In this document: positions 6,409 to 13,793 of the stretch, piece by piece
Layout: the number at the start of each line of letters is the position of its first letter
Numbering within the stretch: position 1 is the stretch's first letter
Assembly (NCBI GenBank): GCA_049697115.1
Contig: JBAVVD010000042.1
Coordinates: 1-15,776 of the forward strand
From: JBAVVD01 sp049697115
GTDB lineage: Bacteria > Acidobacteriota > Aminicenantia > Aminicenantales > UBA4085
DNA: 15,776 nucleotides
Direction: 5' to 3'
Position numbers and translations under genes: made by a program
The notes under the pieces: model-generated
What the model was told of the DNA's origin: nothing
The model's input: the letters and a program-made list of their open reading frames with translations, nothing else
Database searches by the model: none

Positions 6409-7501
6409 CCTTTTTGAAGATCTCGGAAAATTTTTCGATTGAGGGAATAAAGGAGGTCGTTTCAAACCGGATTTTTTCCCATTTTTCCGGTTTTAATGAA
6501 CAGAACGCCTCAACTATTTGAGGGTCAAACTGGGTGCTGGAATTATCCAGGATTTCTTTTCTGGCGGCGTTGAAATCCTTCATCTTCCGGTATGGACGAT
6601 GGGAGGTGATGGCGTCCAGAGAGTCGGAGAGGGCAAAAATTCTGGCTTCCAGGGGGATTCTTTCTTTGGCGAGTCCTTTGGGATATCCTTTTCCGTCGTA
6701 CCTTTCATGATGATAGAGAATGATATTGCCGACTTCTTTAACGAGCTTGATTTCCTTGATCAGCCCGAAGCCAAGGGAGGGATGGAGCTTGACCTTTTCC
6801 CATTCTTCAGGAGAGAGGCCGCCCGGCTTCTTGAGAATAGAATCAGGGATGGCGATTTTTCCGATGTCGTGGAGCAGGGCTCCTTTGCGGATGTGATCCA
6901 ATCTCTCTTTGTCTTTGATCCCCAATATCTTGGCCAGAACCTGACTGTACTTGGCTACCGTCCGTGAATGGCCGAAAGTCTCCACATCCCTTAAATCCAG
7001 GGCCGTCATCAGGTTTTCAAGGGTTGTGTCGTAGATTTCTTCCAGTTCCAGCGCTTTTTTAATATTCTTGGCCTGTTCCAGCCTGAGGCGGCGGAGGTTT
7101 TTCAGATAAAACTCATTCTGTTCAATGAGCTTTCTTTTCGCCAGTTCATTTTTGACGGCGGAATAAATGCTCGCGGAGGTTTCCGCGCTTGTGATGTGGT
7201 CAATAATGCCTTTTTTGAGGAGGTCGATACCCACTTCTGTGTCCGGAGCTTCGGAGAGGATGATGAGGCCAAGATGGGGATTGGTTTTTTTCAGCCCGGA
7301 GAGGATTTGCGTGGTTGTGCTGTTGGGGATGCCCAGGCTGGCTATAAACAGGGAGAAATGATTCTGGTTGAGGAGGAGGCGGGTCGCCTGGGAGAGGGAG
7401 GCCACAGGCAGGATTTCAATGTCCAGGTCTTTGAGAAGGCGGACAAGGGACTCTCTCCTTTTTGCATTTCCTTCCAGAATCAGGACCTTATGTTCAGCCA
7501 T
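6398..7501 (-). CDS. HD-GYP domain protein with degenerate receiver domain
   Basis: The 367-aa protein has an N-terminal receiver-like domain (about 1-120), a helical linker (about 120-160) and an HD-GYP domain (about 160-335). HD-GYP motifs are complete: H178 in GHSR, HD at 211-212 in LLHDIGK, H240, HHERYDGKGYP (264-274) and D293/D296 in SDSLDAITSHRPYR. Such domains hydrolyse cyclic di-GMP. In the receiver the acidic pair is E-G instead of D-D (residues 10-11), and the phosphoacceptor Asp appears replaced by Ala54/Ser55 in FIASLGIP, so phosphorylation control is unlikely. No membrane segment is seen, so it is cytoplasmic. The GGDEF protein at 9126-11144 would be its biochemical opposite. Confidence 0.9.
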   Translation of the reverse strand: MAEHKVLILEGNAKRRESLVRLLKDLDIEILPVASLSQATRLLLNQNHFSLFIASLGIPNSTTTQILSGLKKTNPHLGLIILSEAPDTEVGIDLLKKGIIDHITSAETSASIYSAVKNELAKRKLIEQNEFYLKNLRRLRLEQAKNIKKALELEEIYDTTLENLMTALDLRDVETFGHSRTVAKYSQVLAKILGIKDKERLDHIRKGALLHDIGKIAIPDSILKKPGGLSPEEWEKVKLHPSLGFGLIKEIKLVKEVGNIILYHHERYDGKGYPKGLAKERIPLEARIFALSDSLDAITSHRPYRKMKDFNAARKEILDNSSTQFDPQIVEAFCSLKPEKWEKIRFETTSFIPSIEKFSEIFKKVKQ

Positions 7502-7511
7502 CAGACTATTG

Positions 7512-7541
7512 TTTATACCCTATTTCATAAGAAGTATTCAA
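7512..7541 (-). promoter_or_regulatory. Candidate promoter for the HD-GYP gene, near-leaderless
   Basis: On the minus strand TTGAAT (7541-7536) and TATAAA (7517-7512) are 18 nt apart (4/6 and 5/6 matches). Transcription would start only a few bases before the ATG at 7501, which fits the absence of a good ribosome binding site and suggests a leaderless or near-leaderless message. Confidence 0.4.
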
Positions 7542-7574
7542 GTAAAAAAAGGGGAGGGGTAGCATCTCCATTTC

Positions 7575-7620
7575 TGTGATGGAGGCGATCGTCACCCTAT
7601 TCCAAATCTGAGTCATCACC
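7575..7620. repeat. Core-deleted copy of repeat B
   Basis: The left arm (TGTGATGGAGGCGATCGTC) is joined directly to the right arm (ACCCTATTCCAAATCTGAGT plus CATCAC), both near-identical to the ends of the copy at 11365-11541. About 123 bp of GC-rich core are missing. Flanking CATTTC at 7569-7574 and GAAATG at 7627-7632 extend the inverted repeat outward. The rest of 7502-7859 holds small hairpins (TCACC-N6-GGTGA near 7661-7676; AAGAGGA-aaaa-TCCTCTT at 7683-7700) and the promoter at 7809; I see no gene in it. Confidence 0.75.
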
Positions 7621-7808
7621 GAAACGGAAATGCTTTCAAGGACGGCGTCCGGACCGGACTTCACCTTTTGGGGTGATGATAAAAGAGGAAAAATCCTCTT
7701 CCAAATCGTCGAGAAAGGTGATTGCCTCTTTAAAAGAGACTCACTACCATAGAGGTGAACACACGTGGCATAGCCATGGAATAAGAGCTCGAGAAAGAGA
7801 GCATTTTC

Positions 7809-7837
7809 TTGACAAGCTTTCTTTGGAGATTTAAATT
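7809..7837 (+). promoter_or_regulatory. Sigma-70-type promoter for the coiled-coil gene
   Basis: A perfect -35 TTGACA (7809-7814) is followed after 17 nt by TAAATT (7832-7837, 4/6). The predicted start near 7844 leaves a leader of about 16 nt carrying AGGAGAG at 7848-7854. Confidence 0.55.
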
Positions 7838-7859
7838 ATAAGAGTTCAGGAGAGAAACA

Positions 7860-9122
7860 ATGGCCGCTAAAGGTGATATTATCGACGAGTCTTCGCTCAT
7901 TATTAGTGAGATCGAGAGCAATCTGCAGAAAGCCCTTTTGAAGAAAAAAGAACAGGTGGAGAGAGAACTCCAGGAGAAAATCCGAAAAGAAAAAGAAGAG
8001 TCGGAAAAAAAGATTTTAAAGATTGAGAAAGAATTTGAGAAAGAAAGAGAATCTTTAAAGGACTATAGAAATGTTATGGCGGAGTTTGAAAGCGCCCGAG
8101 TGGAAATTCAAAAACAGATGAAGGAACACCTGGATCAGGGCATCCAATACCAGAAAGAGATTGAGAAACTGACGGCTTTAACCCTTGAGGAACTGAAGAT
8201 TGTGAGCGAGCTGAGCTTGAAGCTGGCCGGACTTCGGCAGGAGTCAGAAGAGAAAGCCTTCTCAATGAAGAAGACTCTGGAAGAGAAGTTCGGTCATTCT
8301 TTCGAAGTTCCTGAAAGCATTCCTCAAATGCCGGAAAGCAATGAGATCGAAGTGAATCTGGAGCATGAGCTGAGCAAACTGAAGAAGATTAAAGAGCTTC
8401 TGGAGACAGAAACAAATCAGTTTGAGCCCAATCCGGAGTTGGAGAAATTCCCTGCTCCCGATAATAATTCCGGAGAAATGGAGCCCAGTCCGGACCCCCT
8501 TTCTTTCAAAATTCCGGAAATCCATGAGTTCATGGAAAATGAGCCCTCTGTGGAGACGGAGAAACCGCCTTCGGACGAAAAACTGAAAGAGAAGGGGGAA
8601 GCCAAGAAAAAAATTCTCGATGAGAATAATTTTCAGATGGCCTATCAAATGCTGGAACAGTACCGCCGGTCAGAACCTACGGATTACAACGGGGAGATCA
8701 GTTATTTCCAGAGCGGCGAGAGGATCCTTCTGGACGGGGAGTCCATCATTCGGGCCATGACTCTGGTGATCGAAGAGGCGAAGAAACTCTATCAGAAGCT
8801 CTCCCAGACGGAATCGCCCAAAGAACAGTTCTTTGTGAAACAGGAACTCATCAACAACCAGGAGGTTCTGCGGAAGATCATCCTGAGAAGTGTCAAGATG
8901 TGCGAGAAGGAATCCTGTTCGCTCCCCAAATTTACAGACAAAATTATGAACATTGAAATCCTGAAGGAAATTCTGGAAAAGCTCAACATGAATAACTGGA
9001 GCAACCAGGATGATTTTATTTCCTTTGAGGAATATTCCGTAAAGCTGCGGGATGCCTATTACAAGTCGATTACGCCGCCGGCATTATATCTTCACTCTCT
9101 GTTGGAAGAGCTGGAAGGCTGA
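7860..9122 (+). CDS. Large coiled-coil protein of unknown function, 420 aa
   Basis: The ATG at 7860 follows a strong AGGAGAG ribosome site by 5 nt. Residues about 18-185 are almost continuous Glu/Lys-rich coiled coil, followed by an acidic, Pro-rich, likely disordered linker (about 187-245) and a helical C-terminal domain (about 250-420) with motifs MAYQMLEQYRR, YFQSGERILLDGESIIRAM and PPALYLHSLLEELE. There is no signal peptide or membrane segment. I do not recognise a family; the N-terminus superficially resembles stator or FliH-type coiled coils, but such similarity is common among coiled coils. The gene lies between two minus-strand c-di-GMP enzymes and its stop is 3 nt from the 3' end of the GGDEF gene. 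It could be a scaffold for that pathway, which is inference from position only. Confidence 0.85.
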   Translation: MAAKGDIIDESSLIISEIESNLQKALLKKKEQVERELQEKIRKEKEESEKKILKIEKEFEKERESLKDYRNVMAEFESARVEIQKQMKEHLDQGIQYQKEIEKLTALTLEELKIVSELSLKLAGLRQESEEKAFSMKKTLEEKFGHSFEVPESIPQMPESNEIEVNLEHELSKLKKIKELLETETNQFEPNPELEKFPAPDNNSGEMEPSPDPLSFKIPEIHEFMENEPSVETEKPPSDEKLKEKGEAKKKILDENNFQMAYQMLEQYRRSEPTDYNGEISYFQSGERILLDGESIIRAMTLVIEEAKKLYQKLSQTESPKEQFFVKQELINNQEVLRKIILRSVKMCEKESCSLPKFTDKIMNIEILKEILEKLNMNNWSNQDDFISFEEYSVKLRDAYYKSITPPALYLHSLLEELEG

Positions 9123-9125
9123 TTT

Positions 9126-11144
9126 TCAGACGTGCAGGGAGTTTTTTTTCTCAAGGGAAAGAAAGTAATTCTCAAGCAGATGTTGATCGGCGAAGGATAA
9201 ACTCCTGAATTTAAGCCCTGTGTAGAAGTACGCGGACCTTTCGGCCGCTCTCTGGGAATAGACCACCTCTCCTTTCAGGGGATGGGCCGCACTGCCCAAG
9301 ATGAGAAATATATCCATCAATCTGGCCAGGGGAAACTGGGCCTCGGCGGATATTTTAGCGCCGCCCAGGCTCAGGTTGATGGTGCTGGCCACTTTGTGCG
9401 AGCCGTTCTCCTTATAGATGAGGAGGGTGGACGTATAGTACCTTTCGTATTTCCTCTTTTCCGGGAAGAGTTTATCTTTTTCCGCTCTAAGGATGCTGGT
9501 CTTGCTCACCACAGAAGCTTTTTCTCTCAAATAAGCACAGACTTTGTTTTTAGTGATCGACTTTTCATGGAGTTTTAAGGCAGAGAGTTTTTTCCCTTTC
9601 GCCTCAGCCAGTGCCAGATCCGCTTCTCCGACAAATTTCTTGAGTTTGTTTTTGGTGAATGTTTCCGGAGTGTGGAGTTTCTCTCTCGGGAAAAAGGTCA
9701 CTCCAAAGCTCATGGTGAGATTGTTTCTGGGCTGAAATTCTTCATTCGTGAAGTAATGGTCCTCAATATTTTTTCTGATCCTTTCCGTCAGAAGGATGGC
9801 CTCTTCGATATTCTTGACGCCCGATAAAAAGAAGAGGAATTCTTCACCGCCGTAGCGACATAGCAGATCTTCCTCCCGGATCGAGGATTTGAGCACGCCC
9901 GACAGCTCGCGGAGCAGCCGGTTGCCGGCTTCATGTCCGTTCCGGTCGTTATAGTTTTTGAACCAGTCCACATCCCCCATGACCAGGGCGTAGAATCCCT
10001 CTTCACGGCGCCGTTTACTCCAGGTCTCTATTTTTTGGATGACCTTTTCAAGGAAGGGGTCCGGCCGCAGAAGCGCTGTCAATGCGTCGTATTGGATGAG
10101 GTTGAGCTTGGTCATGGCGATCGAGATGTGCTCAGAAAGGCCCAGCAGAATTTGCTGGTCTTCCTTCGTGAAACCGCCTTTGCTGATTCTTCCGTCAAAG
10201 GTCTTGTTGTAGACTTCCATCACTCCGATGACTTCTTTCTTGTGCTTGAGAGGAGTTATCAACAGGCTTTTTAATGGAGATTTTAGCTCTTCCTGATAGC
10301 GCTTGGAGTATCTCCGGTCCTGGGCAATTTCTGACAGGCTGAGTTTCTCTCCTGTTCGGGCCACGTATGCGGCGAAATCCTGGGATTGAATGGGTGTGAT
10401 GTGTTTGGCAAACTCGGCATGGGTAAGGAACATATCATCCCAGACGAGAGGCTTAAGATATTTGCCCAGGGTTTCACTCTCTTCAAGGATATAAATCGTA
10501 ATCCCATTCGCCTGGACGATTCCTTTGATGTCGTAGACGATGTCCAGGAGATTGCTGACATCGTTGGCGGCATAGAGTTTTTTCAAGATATTTTCGAATT
10601 TTTCCTTCAGCTTCTGGAACCAGAGGTATCGGGCTTCGAGAATAATGCGTTTTTCCAGTTCTTTGATCAGGCTGCCGCGGATTGTGGAGCCGATTTCTTT
10701 GACATCGGAATAGACTTTTTTCAATTTCCGTTCTGCGAAATCTCTGGAGCCCATCAAATCCAGAACTTCTGATTTAAGCCGTGAGTATTCCTGGGCCATC
10801 ATGAGTATGCGGAGAGACCGGTTGAGGTCCTGAGGCCGGGTGGAAGCCGTGAGATAGTCGATGAACCGGTCGGGCGGCCATTGTTTAATGGCTTCCTTGA
10901 GCCGTTCTTCATCTCGGCCGGTGAGAAGAATGCTGGTTGTTTTTTTGAAGAGGTCATTCAAAGACGAGTCTTCGGCCAGTTCTGCATCAATGAGGGCGAC
11001 GCTGAAGTATGTGGATTGAAGAAGCTCGGTTGTCTTTTCCAGGGTCGAGGAAGTGAAGATAAAGCCGATTTTCTGGCAGACTCTGGAATAGAATTCTCTG
11101 TCTTCGGGATTTTTATTGAAAATGAGAATATTAGTGAGCCCCAT
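9126..11144 (-). CDS. Diguanylate cyclase with REC-like, GAF, GGDEF and PilZ domains
   Basis: The 672-aa cytoplasmic protein has a receiver-like domain (about 1-115; D53 kept in ALIDAEL, but the acidic pair is degenerate as N-K), a helical linker (about 115-190), a GAF domain (about 190-345), a GGDEF domain (about 350-520) and a C-terminal PilZ domain (about 560-668). The GGDEF part has YDALTALLRPDPF, GDVDWFKNYND, an intact active site GGEEF (432-436) and an inhibitory I-site RxxD (R423-D426) at the canonical spacing. The PilZ part has RKYER (564-568) and NLSLGG (590-595), the two c-di-GMP-binding motifs. It therefore should make c-di-GMP, with two predicted sites for product sensing. It converges on the coiled-coil gene with a 3-nt gap. 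Confidence 0.92.
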   Translation of the reverse strand: MGLTNILIFNKNPEDREFYSRVCQKIGFIFTSSTLEKTTELLQSTYFSVALIDAELAEDSSLNDLFKKTTSILLTGRDEERLKEAIKQWPPDRFIDYLTASTRPQDLNRSLRILMMAQEYSRLKSEVLDLMGSRDFAERKLKKVYSDVKEIGSTIRGSLIKELEKRIILEARYLWFQKLKEKFENILKKLYAANDVSNLLDIVYDIKGIVQANGITIYILEESETLGKYLKPLVWDDMFLTHAEFAKHITPIQSQDFAAYVARTGEKLSLSEIAQDRRYSKRYQEELKSPLKSLLITPLKHKKEVIGVMEVYNKTFDGRISKGGFTKEDQQILLGLSEHISIAMTKLNLIQYDALTALLRPDPFLEKVIQKIETWSKRRREEGFYALVMGDVDWFKNYNDRNGHEAGNRLLRELSGVLKSSIREEDLLCRYGGEEFLFFLSGVKNIEEAILLTERIRKNIEDHYFTNEEFQPRNNLTMSFGVTFFPREKLHTPETFTKNKLKKFVGEADLALAEAKGKKLSALKLHEKSITKNKVCAYLREKASVVSKTSILRAEKDKLFPEKRKYERYYTSTLLIYKENGSHKVASTINLSLGGAKISAEAQFPLARLMDIFLILGSAAHPLKGEVVYSQRAAERSAYFYTGLKFRSLSFADQHLLENYFLSLEKKNSLHV

Positions 11145-11219
11145 TTTTCTGGTGGTCCCTATTTAGATATGCTTCAACTCCTTTTCCTTATGAAATTCAA
11201 ACCTTAACCTAATTAATTA

Positions 11220-11246
11220 CTTATAATAATTTTCAACAGAAGTCAA
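11220..11246 (-). promoter_or_regulatory. Candidate promoter region for the GGDEF gene
   Basis: On the minus strand TTGACT (11246-11241) precedes TATAAG (11225-11220) by 15 nt in an AT-rich stretch about 80 nt upstream of the ATG at 11144. Both hexamers are close to consensus but the spacing is short. Confidence 0.3.
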
Positions 11247-11271
11247 CCATTTTTTTTAAGCCCAGAATGGA

Positions 11272-11316
11272 CTGAAAATAGTCAGGAAGCTTGAACGGTC
11301 TCTGAATAAAGTCAGG
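11272..11316. repeat. Pair of 15-bp direct repeats 30 bp apart
   Basis: The sequence at 11272-11286 (CTGAAAATAGTCAGG) recurs at 11302-11316 (CTGAATAAAGTCAGG) with 13 of 15 matches and a period of exactly 30 bp. It lies between the divergent GGDEF gene and hutU. Such spacing could place two sites on the same helix face, but no regulator is implied by the sequence alone. Confidence 0.4.
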
Positions 11317-11355
11317 GGAATTTCAGCGGGCTAATTTTGGATTACAGGGGAAGCC

Positions 11356-11550
11356 TCTTCTATAATGATGTGATAGAGGCGATCGTCGAGGGAGGGGGAC
11401 ACGGCGGAGGGGCTCCCCGCCCGCCCGGAGCCTCACGGCCTTTCGATCATTCCTTATCTGGCATTCTCCAGGAGCGGAGGTGAGGACGGACGGGGAGGAG
11501 CCGTGACAGGACCCTATTCCAAATCTGAGTCATCACATCATCATAGAAGA
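11356..11550 (-). repeat. Structured repeat family B, copy 2, with terminal inverted repeats
   Basis: The element ends in an inverted repeat of 19 bp (11356-11374 versus 11532-11550, 18 of 19 matched); the inner 10 bp ATGATGTGAT/ATCACATCAT are perfect. Inside, CACGGC (11400-11405) pairs with GCCGTG (11500-11505) and 11413-11426 pairs with 11484-11497 over 14 bp. Two positions in the latter are C-A in plus but G-U in the minus transcript. The body 11375-11531 is close to the copy at 3981-4149. It has the size and shape of a non-autonomous mobile element (MITE) or structured RNA. It sits just upstream of the hutU promoter; with the direct repeats it accounts for most of the 11145-11621 gap. Confidence 0.78.
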
Positions 11551-11573
11551 TGCGACCGAATACAGGCGGAATC

Positions 11574-11603
11574 TGGAAACGGTCTTTCTCTTTATGGTAT
11601 GAT
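11574..11603 (+). promoter_or_regulatory. Extended -10 promoter for hutU
   Basis: TATGAT (11598-11603, 5/6) is preceded by TGG (11595-11597), an extended -10 like that of rpmE. A weak -35 TGGAAA lies at 11574-11579. The predicted start near 11610 gives a very short leader with GGAGGG at 11612-11617. Confidence 0.5.
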
Positions 11604-11621
11604 AAAAATCCGGAGGGATAA

Positions 11622-13298
11622 ATGGCTGAGAGAACCAAATCAGGCGCATCCATAAAAGCTCCGCGCGGCACAAAGCTTCGGACCAAAGGCTGGTCCCAGG
11701 AGGGAGCCCTGCGGATGTTGATGAATAACCTGGATCCCCAGGTCGCCGAAAAGCCCGAAGAACTGATTGTTTACGGCGGCACTGGGAAAGCCGCTCGCAA
11801 CTGGGAGTGTTTCAGATCCATTGTGGACAGTCTCAAAAAACTGGAAAATGATGAGACTCTGGTCGTCCAGTCCGGAAAACCGGTCGCGGTATTTCGAACC
11901 CACACAGAGGCTCCCCGCGTATTGATCGCCAATGCCCTGGTCGTTCCCAAATGGGCGACCTGGGATGAATTCCGCCGGCTGGAAGCCATGGGATTGACCA
12001 TGTTCGGCCAGATGACAGCGGGCAGTTGGATTTACATCGGAACCCAGGGAATTCTTCAGGGAACTTATGAAACCCTGGTCGCAGTCGCCCGCAAGCATTT
12101 TAACGGCAGCCTCAAAGGGAAGCTGGTGCTCTCGGCCGGACTGGGAGGCATGGGAGGAGCCCAGCCCTTGGCCGTCACTATGAACGAAGGCGTGGCCATA
12201 GTGGTCGAAGTGGATCCCCACAGAATTCAGCGAAGATTGAAGACGAAATATGTCGATATAATGGTGGACAATCTGGATGAGGCGCTCCAACTGGCATTTG
12301 CCGCTCAGAAAAGAGGTGAGCCGCTTTCTATTGCTCTTCTCGGCAATGCGGCGGACATCGTTCCTGAAATCGCCAGACGCGGCATCGTTCCTGATGTTTT
12401 GACCGATCAGACCTCGGCCCATGATGAGCTCAGCGGATATGTCCCTCACGGCATTCCCTACGAGAAGGCACTGCGGCTTCGAATAGACAATCCTGAGGAT
12501 TATATAAAAAGGGCCTACGAGTCCATGGCGGTGCACGTCCGTGCCATGCTTGACCTTCAGTTAAAAGGGGCCAGAGCTTTTGACTACGGAAACAATATCC
12601 GCGGTCAGGCCCAGAAGGCCGGCGTTCCGAATGCGTTCGATATTCCTGGTTTTGTTCAGGAATATATTCGGCCTCTTTTCTGTTATGGCAAAGGACCCTT
12701 CCGCTGGGCGGCGCTCTCGGGCGATCCCAGGGACATCTTTGTTACGGATGAAGCCGTCCTCCGAGAGTTTCCGGAAGACCAGGCCCTGGAAAGATGGATA
12801 AGGAAAGCGCAGAAGCAGGTCAAGTTTCAGGGACTTCCAGCGAGGATTTGCTGGCTGGGCTACGGCGAGAGAGCTCGATTTGGAGCTGTCATCAACAACC
12901 TGGTAAAAAGGAATCAGATTTCGGCGCCGATTGTGATCGGCAGAGATCATCTGGACACAGGGTCCGTGGCCTCTCCCAACAGGGAGACAGAAGGGATGAA
13001 GGACGGATCGGATGCGATTGCGGATTGGCCGATCCTCAACGCCCTGTTGAATGCGGTGAGCGGCGCTTCCTGGGTTTCTGTCCACCATGGCGGCGGAGTC
13101 GGCATCGGGCTTTCCATTCATGCCGGAATGGTGATCGTGGCCGATGGGAAAGCGAAAACAGCCAGGCGGCTGGAGAGAGTTTTGACTGTGGATCCCGGGT
13201 TGGGTGTAGTCCGGCATGCCGATGCCGGATATGAGGAGGCCATCCGGTTTGCGGCGGAGAAAAAGATTAAAATACCGATGGCCGGACATAGAAAGTAA
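11622..13298 (+). CDS. hutU: Urocanate hydratase (urocanase)
   Basis: The 558-aa protein has the normal length for urocanase, which converts urocanate to 4-imidazolone-5-propionate in histidine degradation using tightly bound NAD+ as electrophile. The NAD-binding glycine-rich loop GLGGMGGAQPLA is at 173-184, and the essential cysteine, known as Cys410 in the Pseudomonas enzyme, is also residue 410 here in LPARICWLGYGER. FDYGNNIRGQA (320-330) and SVHHGGGVGIGLSIHAGMV (486-504) are also family signatures. GGAGGG lies 4 nt before the ATG. The usual partners hutH, hutI and ftcD/hutG are not in the window, so the pathway is dispersed or lies elsewhere. Confidence 0.97.
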   Translation: MAERTKSGASIKAPRGTKLRTKGWSQEGALRMLMNNLDPQVAEKPEELIVYGGTGKAARNWECFRSIVDSLKKLENDETLVVQSGKPVAVFRTHTEAPRVLIANALVVPKWATWDEFRRLEAMGLTMFGQMTAGSWIYIGTQGILQGTYETLVAVARKHFNGSLKGKLVLSAGLGGMGGAQPLAVTMNEGVAIVVEVDPHRIQRRLKTKYVDIMVDNLDEALQLAFAAQKRGEPLSIALLGNAADIVPEIARRGIVPDVLTDQTSAHDELSGYVPHGIPYEKALRLRIDNPEDYIKRAYESMAVHVRAMLDLQLKGARAFDYGNNIRGQAQKAGVPNAFDIPGFVQEYIRPLFCYGKGPFRWAALSGDPRDIFVTDEAVLREFPEDQALERWIRKAQKQVKFQGLPARICWLGYGERARFGAVINNLVKRNQISAPIVIGRDHLDTGSVASPNRETEGMKDGSDAIADWPILNALLNAVSGASWVSVHHGGGVGIGLSIHAGMVIVADGKAKTARRLERVLTVDPGLGVVRHADAGYEEAIRFAAEKKIKIPMAGHRK

Positions 13299-13429
13299 AA
13301 TTGGCTCGGACACACTATGTGCCCTCCCGTCTACTTCCAAATGGTTGACAGATATCAAATAAGAACTCCCACCGACAAAGCGTGACATTTAAGAGGGAAA
13401 AGAGGGGGCCGACTTCGATTTTTATGTTT

Positions 13430-13446
13430 TTTTAAATTCTTTAAAA
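13430..13446. promoter_or_regulatory. AT-rich inverted repeat upstream of the sigma-54 promoter
   Basis: TTTTAAA (13430-13436) and TTTAAAA (13440-13446) are perfect inverted repeats with a 3-nt centre, about 70 bp upstream of the predicted start. It might be an activator site for sigma-54 control, but low-complexity chance is a real alternative. Confidence 0.3.
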
Positions 13447-13481
13447 TCAGCAAATTATCAATACTCGAGCTTCCCTTCGTT

Positions 13482-13498
13482 CTGGCATAGAAGTTGCT
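13482..13498 (+). promoter_or_regulatory. Sigma-54 (-24/-12) promoter of the peptide cassette
   Basis: CTGGCATAGAAGTTGCT matches the RpoN consensus YTGGCACGrNNNTTGCW at all but two defined positions. The GG (13484-13485) and GC (13496-13497) are separated by exactly 10 nt, as required. Transcription would begin near 13509, leaving an 18-nt leader that holds the AGAAGGAGG ribosome site at 13511-13519. Sigma-54 promoters need an ATP-driven enhancer-binding activator, so the downstream cassette is likely silent until signalled. Confidence 0.75.
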
Positions 13499-13526
13499 AT
13501 CTACAACGCCAGAAGGAGGTTTTCAA

Positions 13527-13775
13527 ATGAAAAAATCAAAAAAAAGTTGGGGAAAGATTTCCCTGGCTCTGGGTCTGAGTCTCTTTTTCTTGTTCCTTTC
13601 TTTCGCGCCTTATCTGAGGTCTGCTCCTGGTGGAGATATTTGTACGCAGGCATTGGAGAAGTGCGCCGTCGATGCGGCCATTGTCGGTGTCTTTTCAGGC
13701 ATCGTCGCCGGACTTGGCTATTTGAGCTTTTGTATTGCCGGGTATGACTGGTGCCGGAGGTATATCCCCAATTGA
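13527..13775 (+). CDS. Small secreted cysteine-paired peptide 1, 82 aa
   Basis: The ATG at 13527 follows a near-perfect AGAAGGAGG by 7 nt; an in-frame start at 13494 is rejected because it lies inside the promoter. Residues 1-10 are basic, 11-29 strongly hydrophobic, then LRSAPGGD, so it is a secretion leader or membrane anchor (the Gly-Gly before D37 recalls double-glycine leaders). The mature part has four cysteines in two C-x6-C pairs: C39/C46 and C69/C76. The second pair reads C-x2-GY-x2-C-x2-Y. Between them is a hydrophobic stretch with GxxxGxxxG (residues about 54-62). The next gene encodes a divergent paralogue. I recognise no named family. Confidence 0.8.
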   Translation: MKKSKKSWGKISLALGLSLFFLFLSFAPYLRSAPGGDICTQALEKCAVDAAIVGVFSGIVAGLGYLSFCIAGYDWCRRYIPN

Positions 13776-13793
13776 GCCGGACGGAGGAAGAAT

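Noticed and set aside
11640..13388. Long minus-strand frames (298 and 275 codons) opposite hutU
   Set aside because: They are antisense to an intact urocanase with all catalytic motifs; such shadows are common in genes of this composition.
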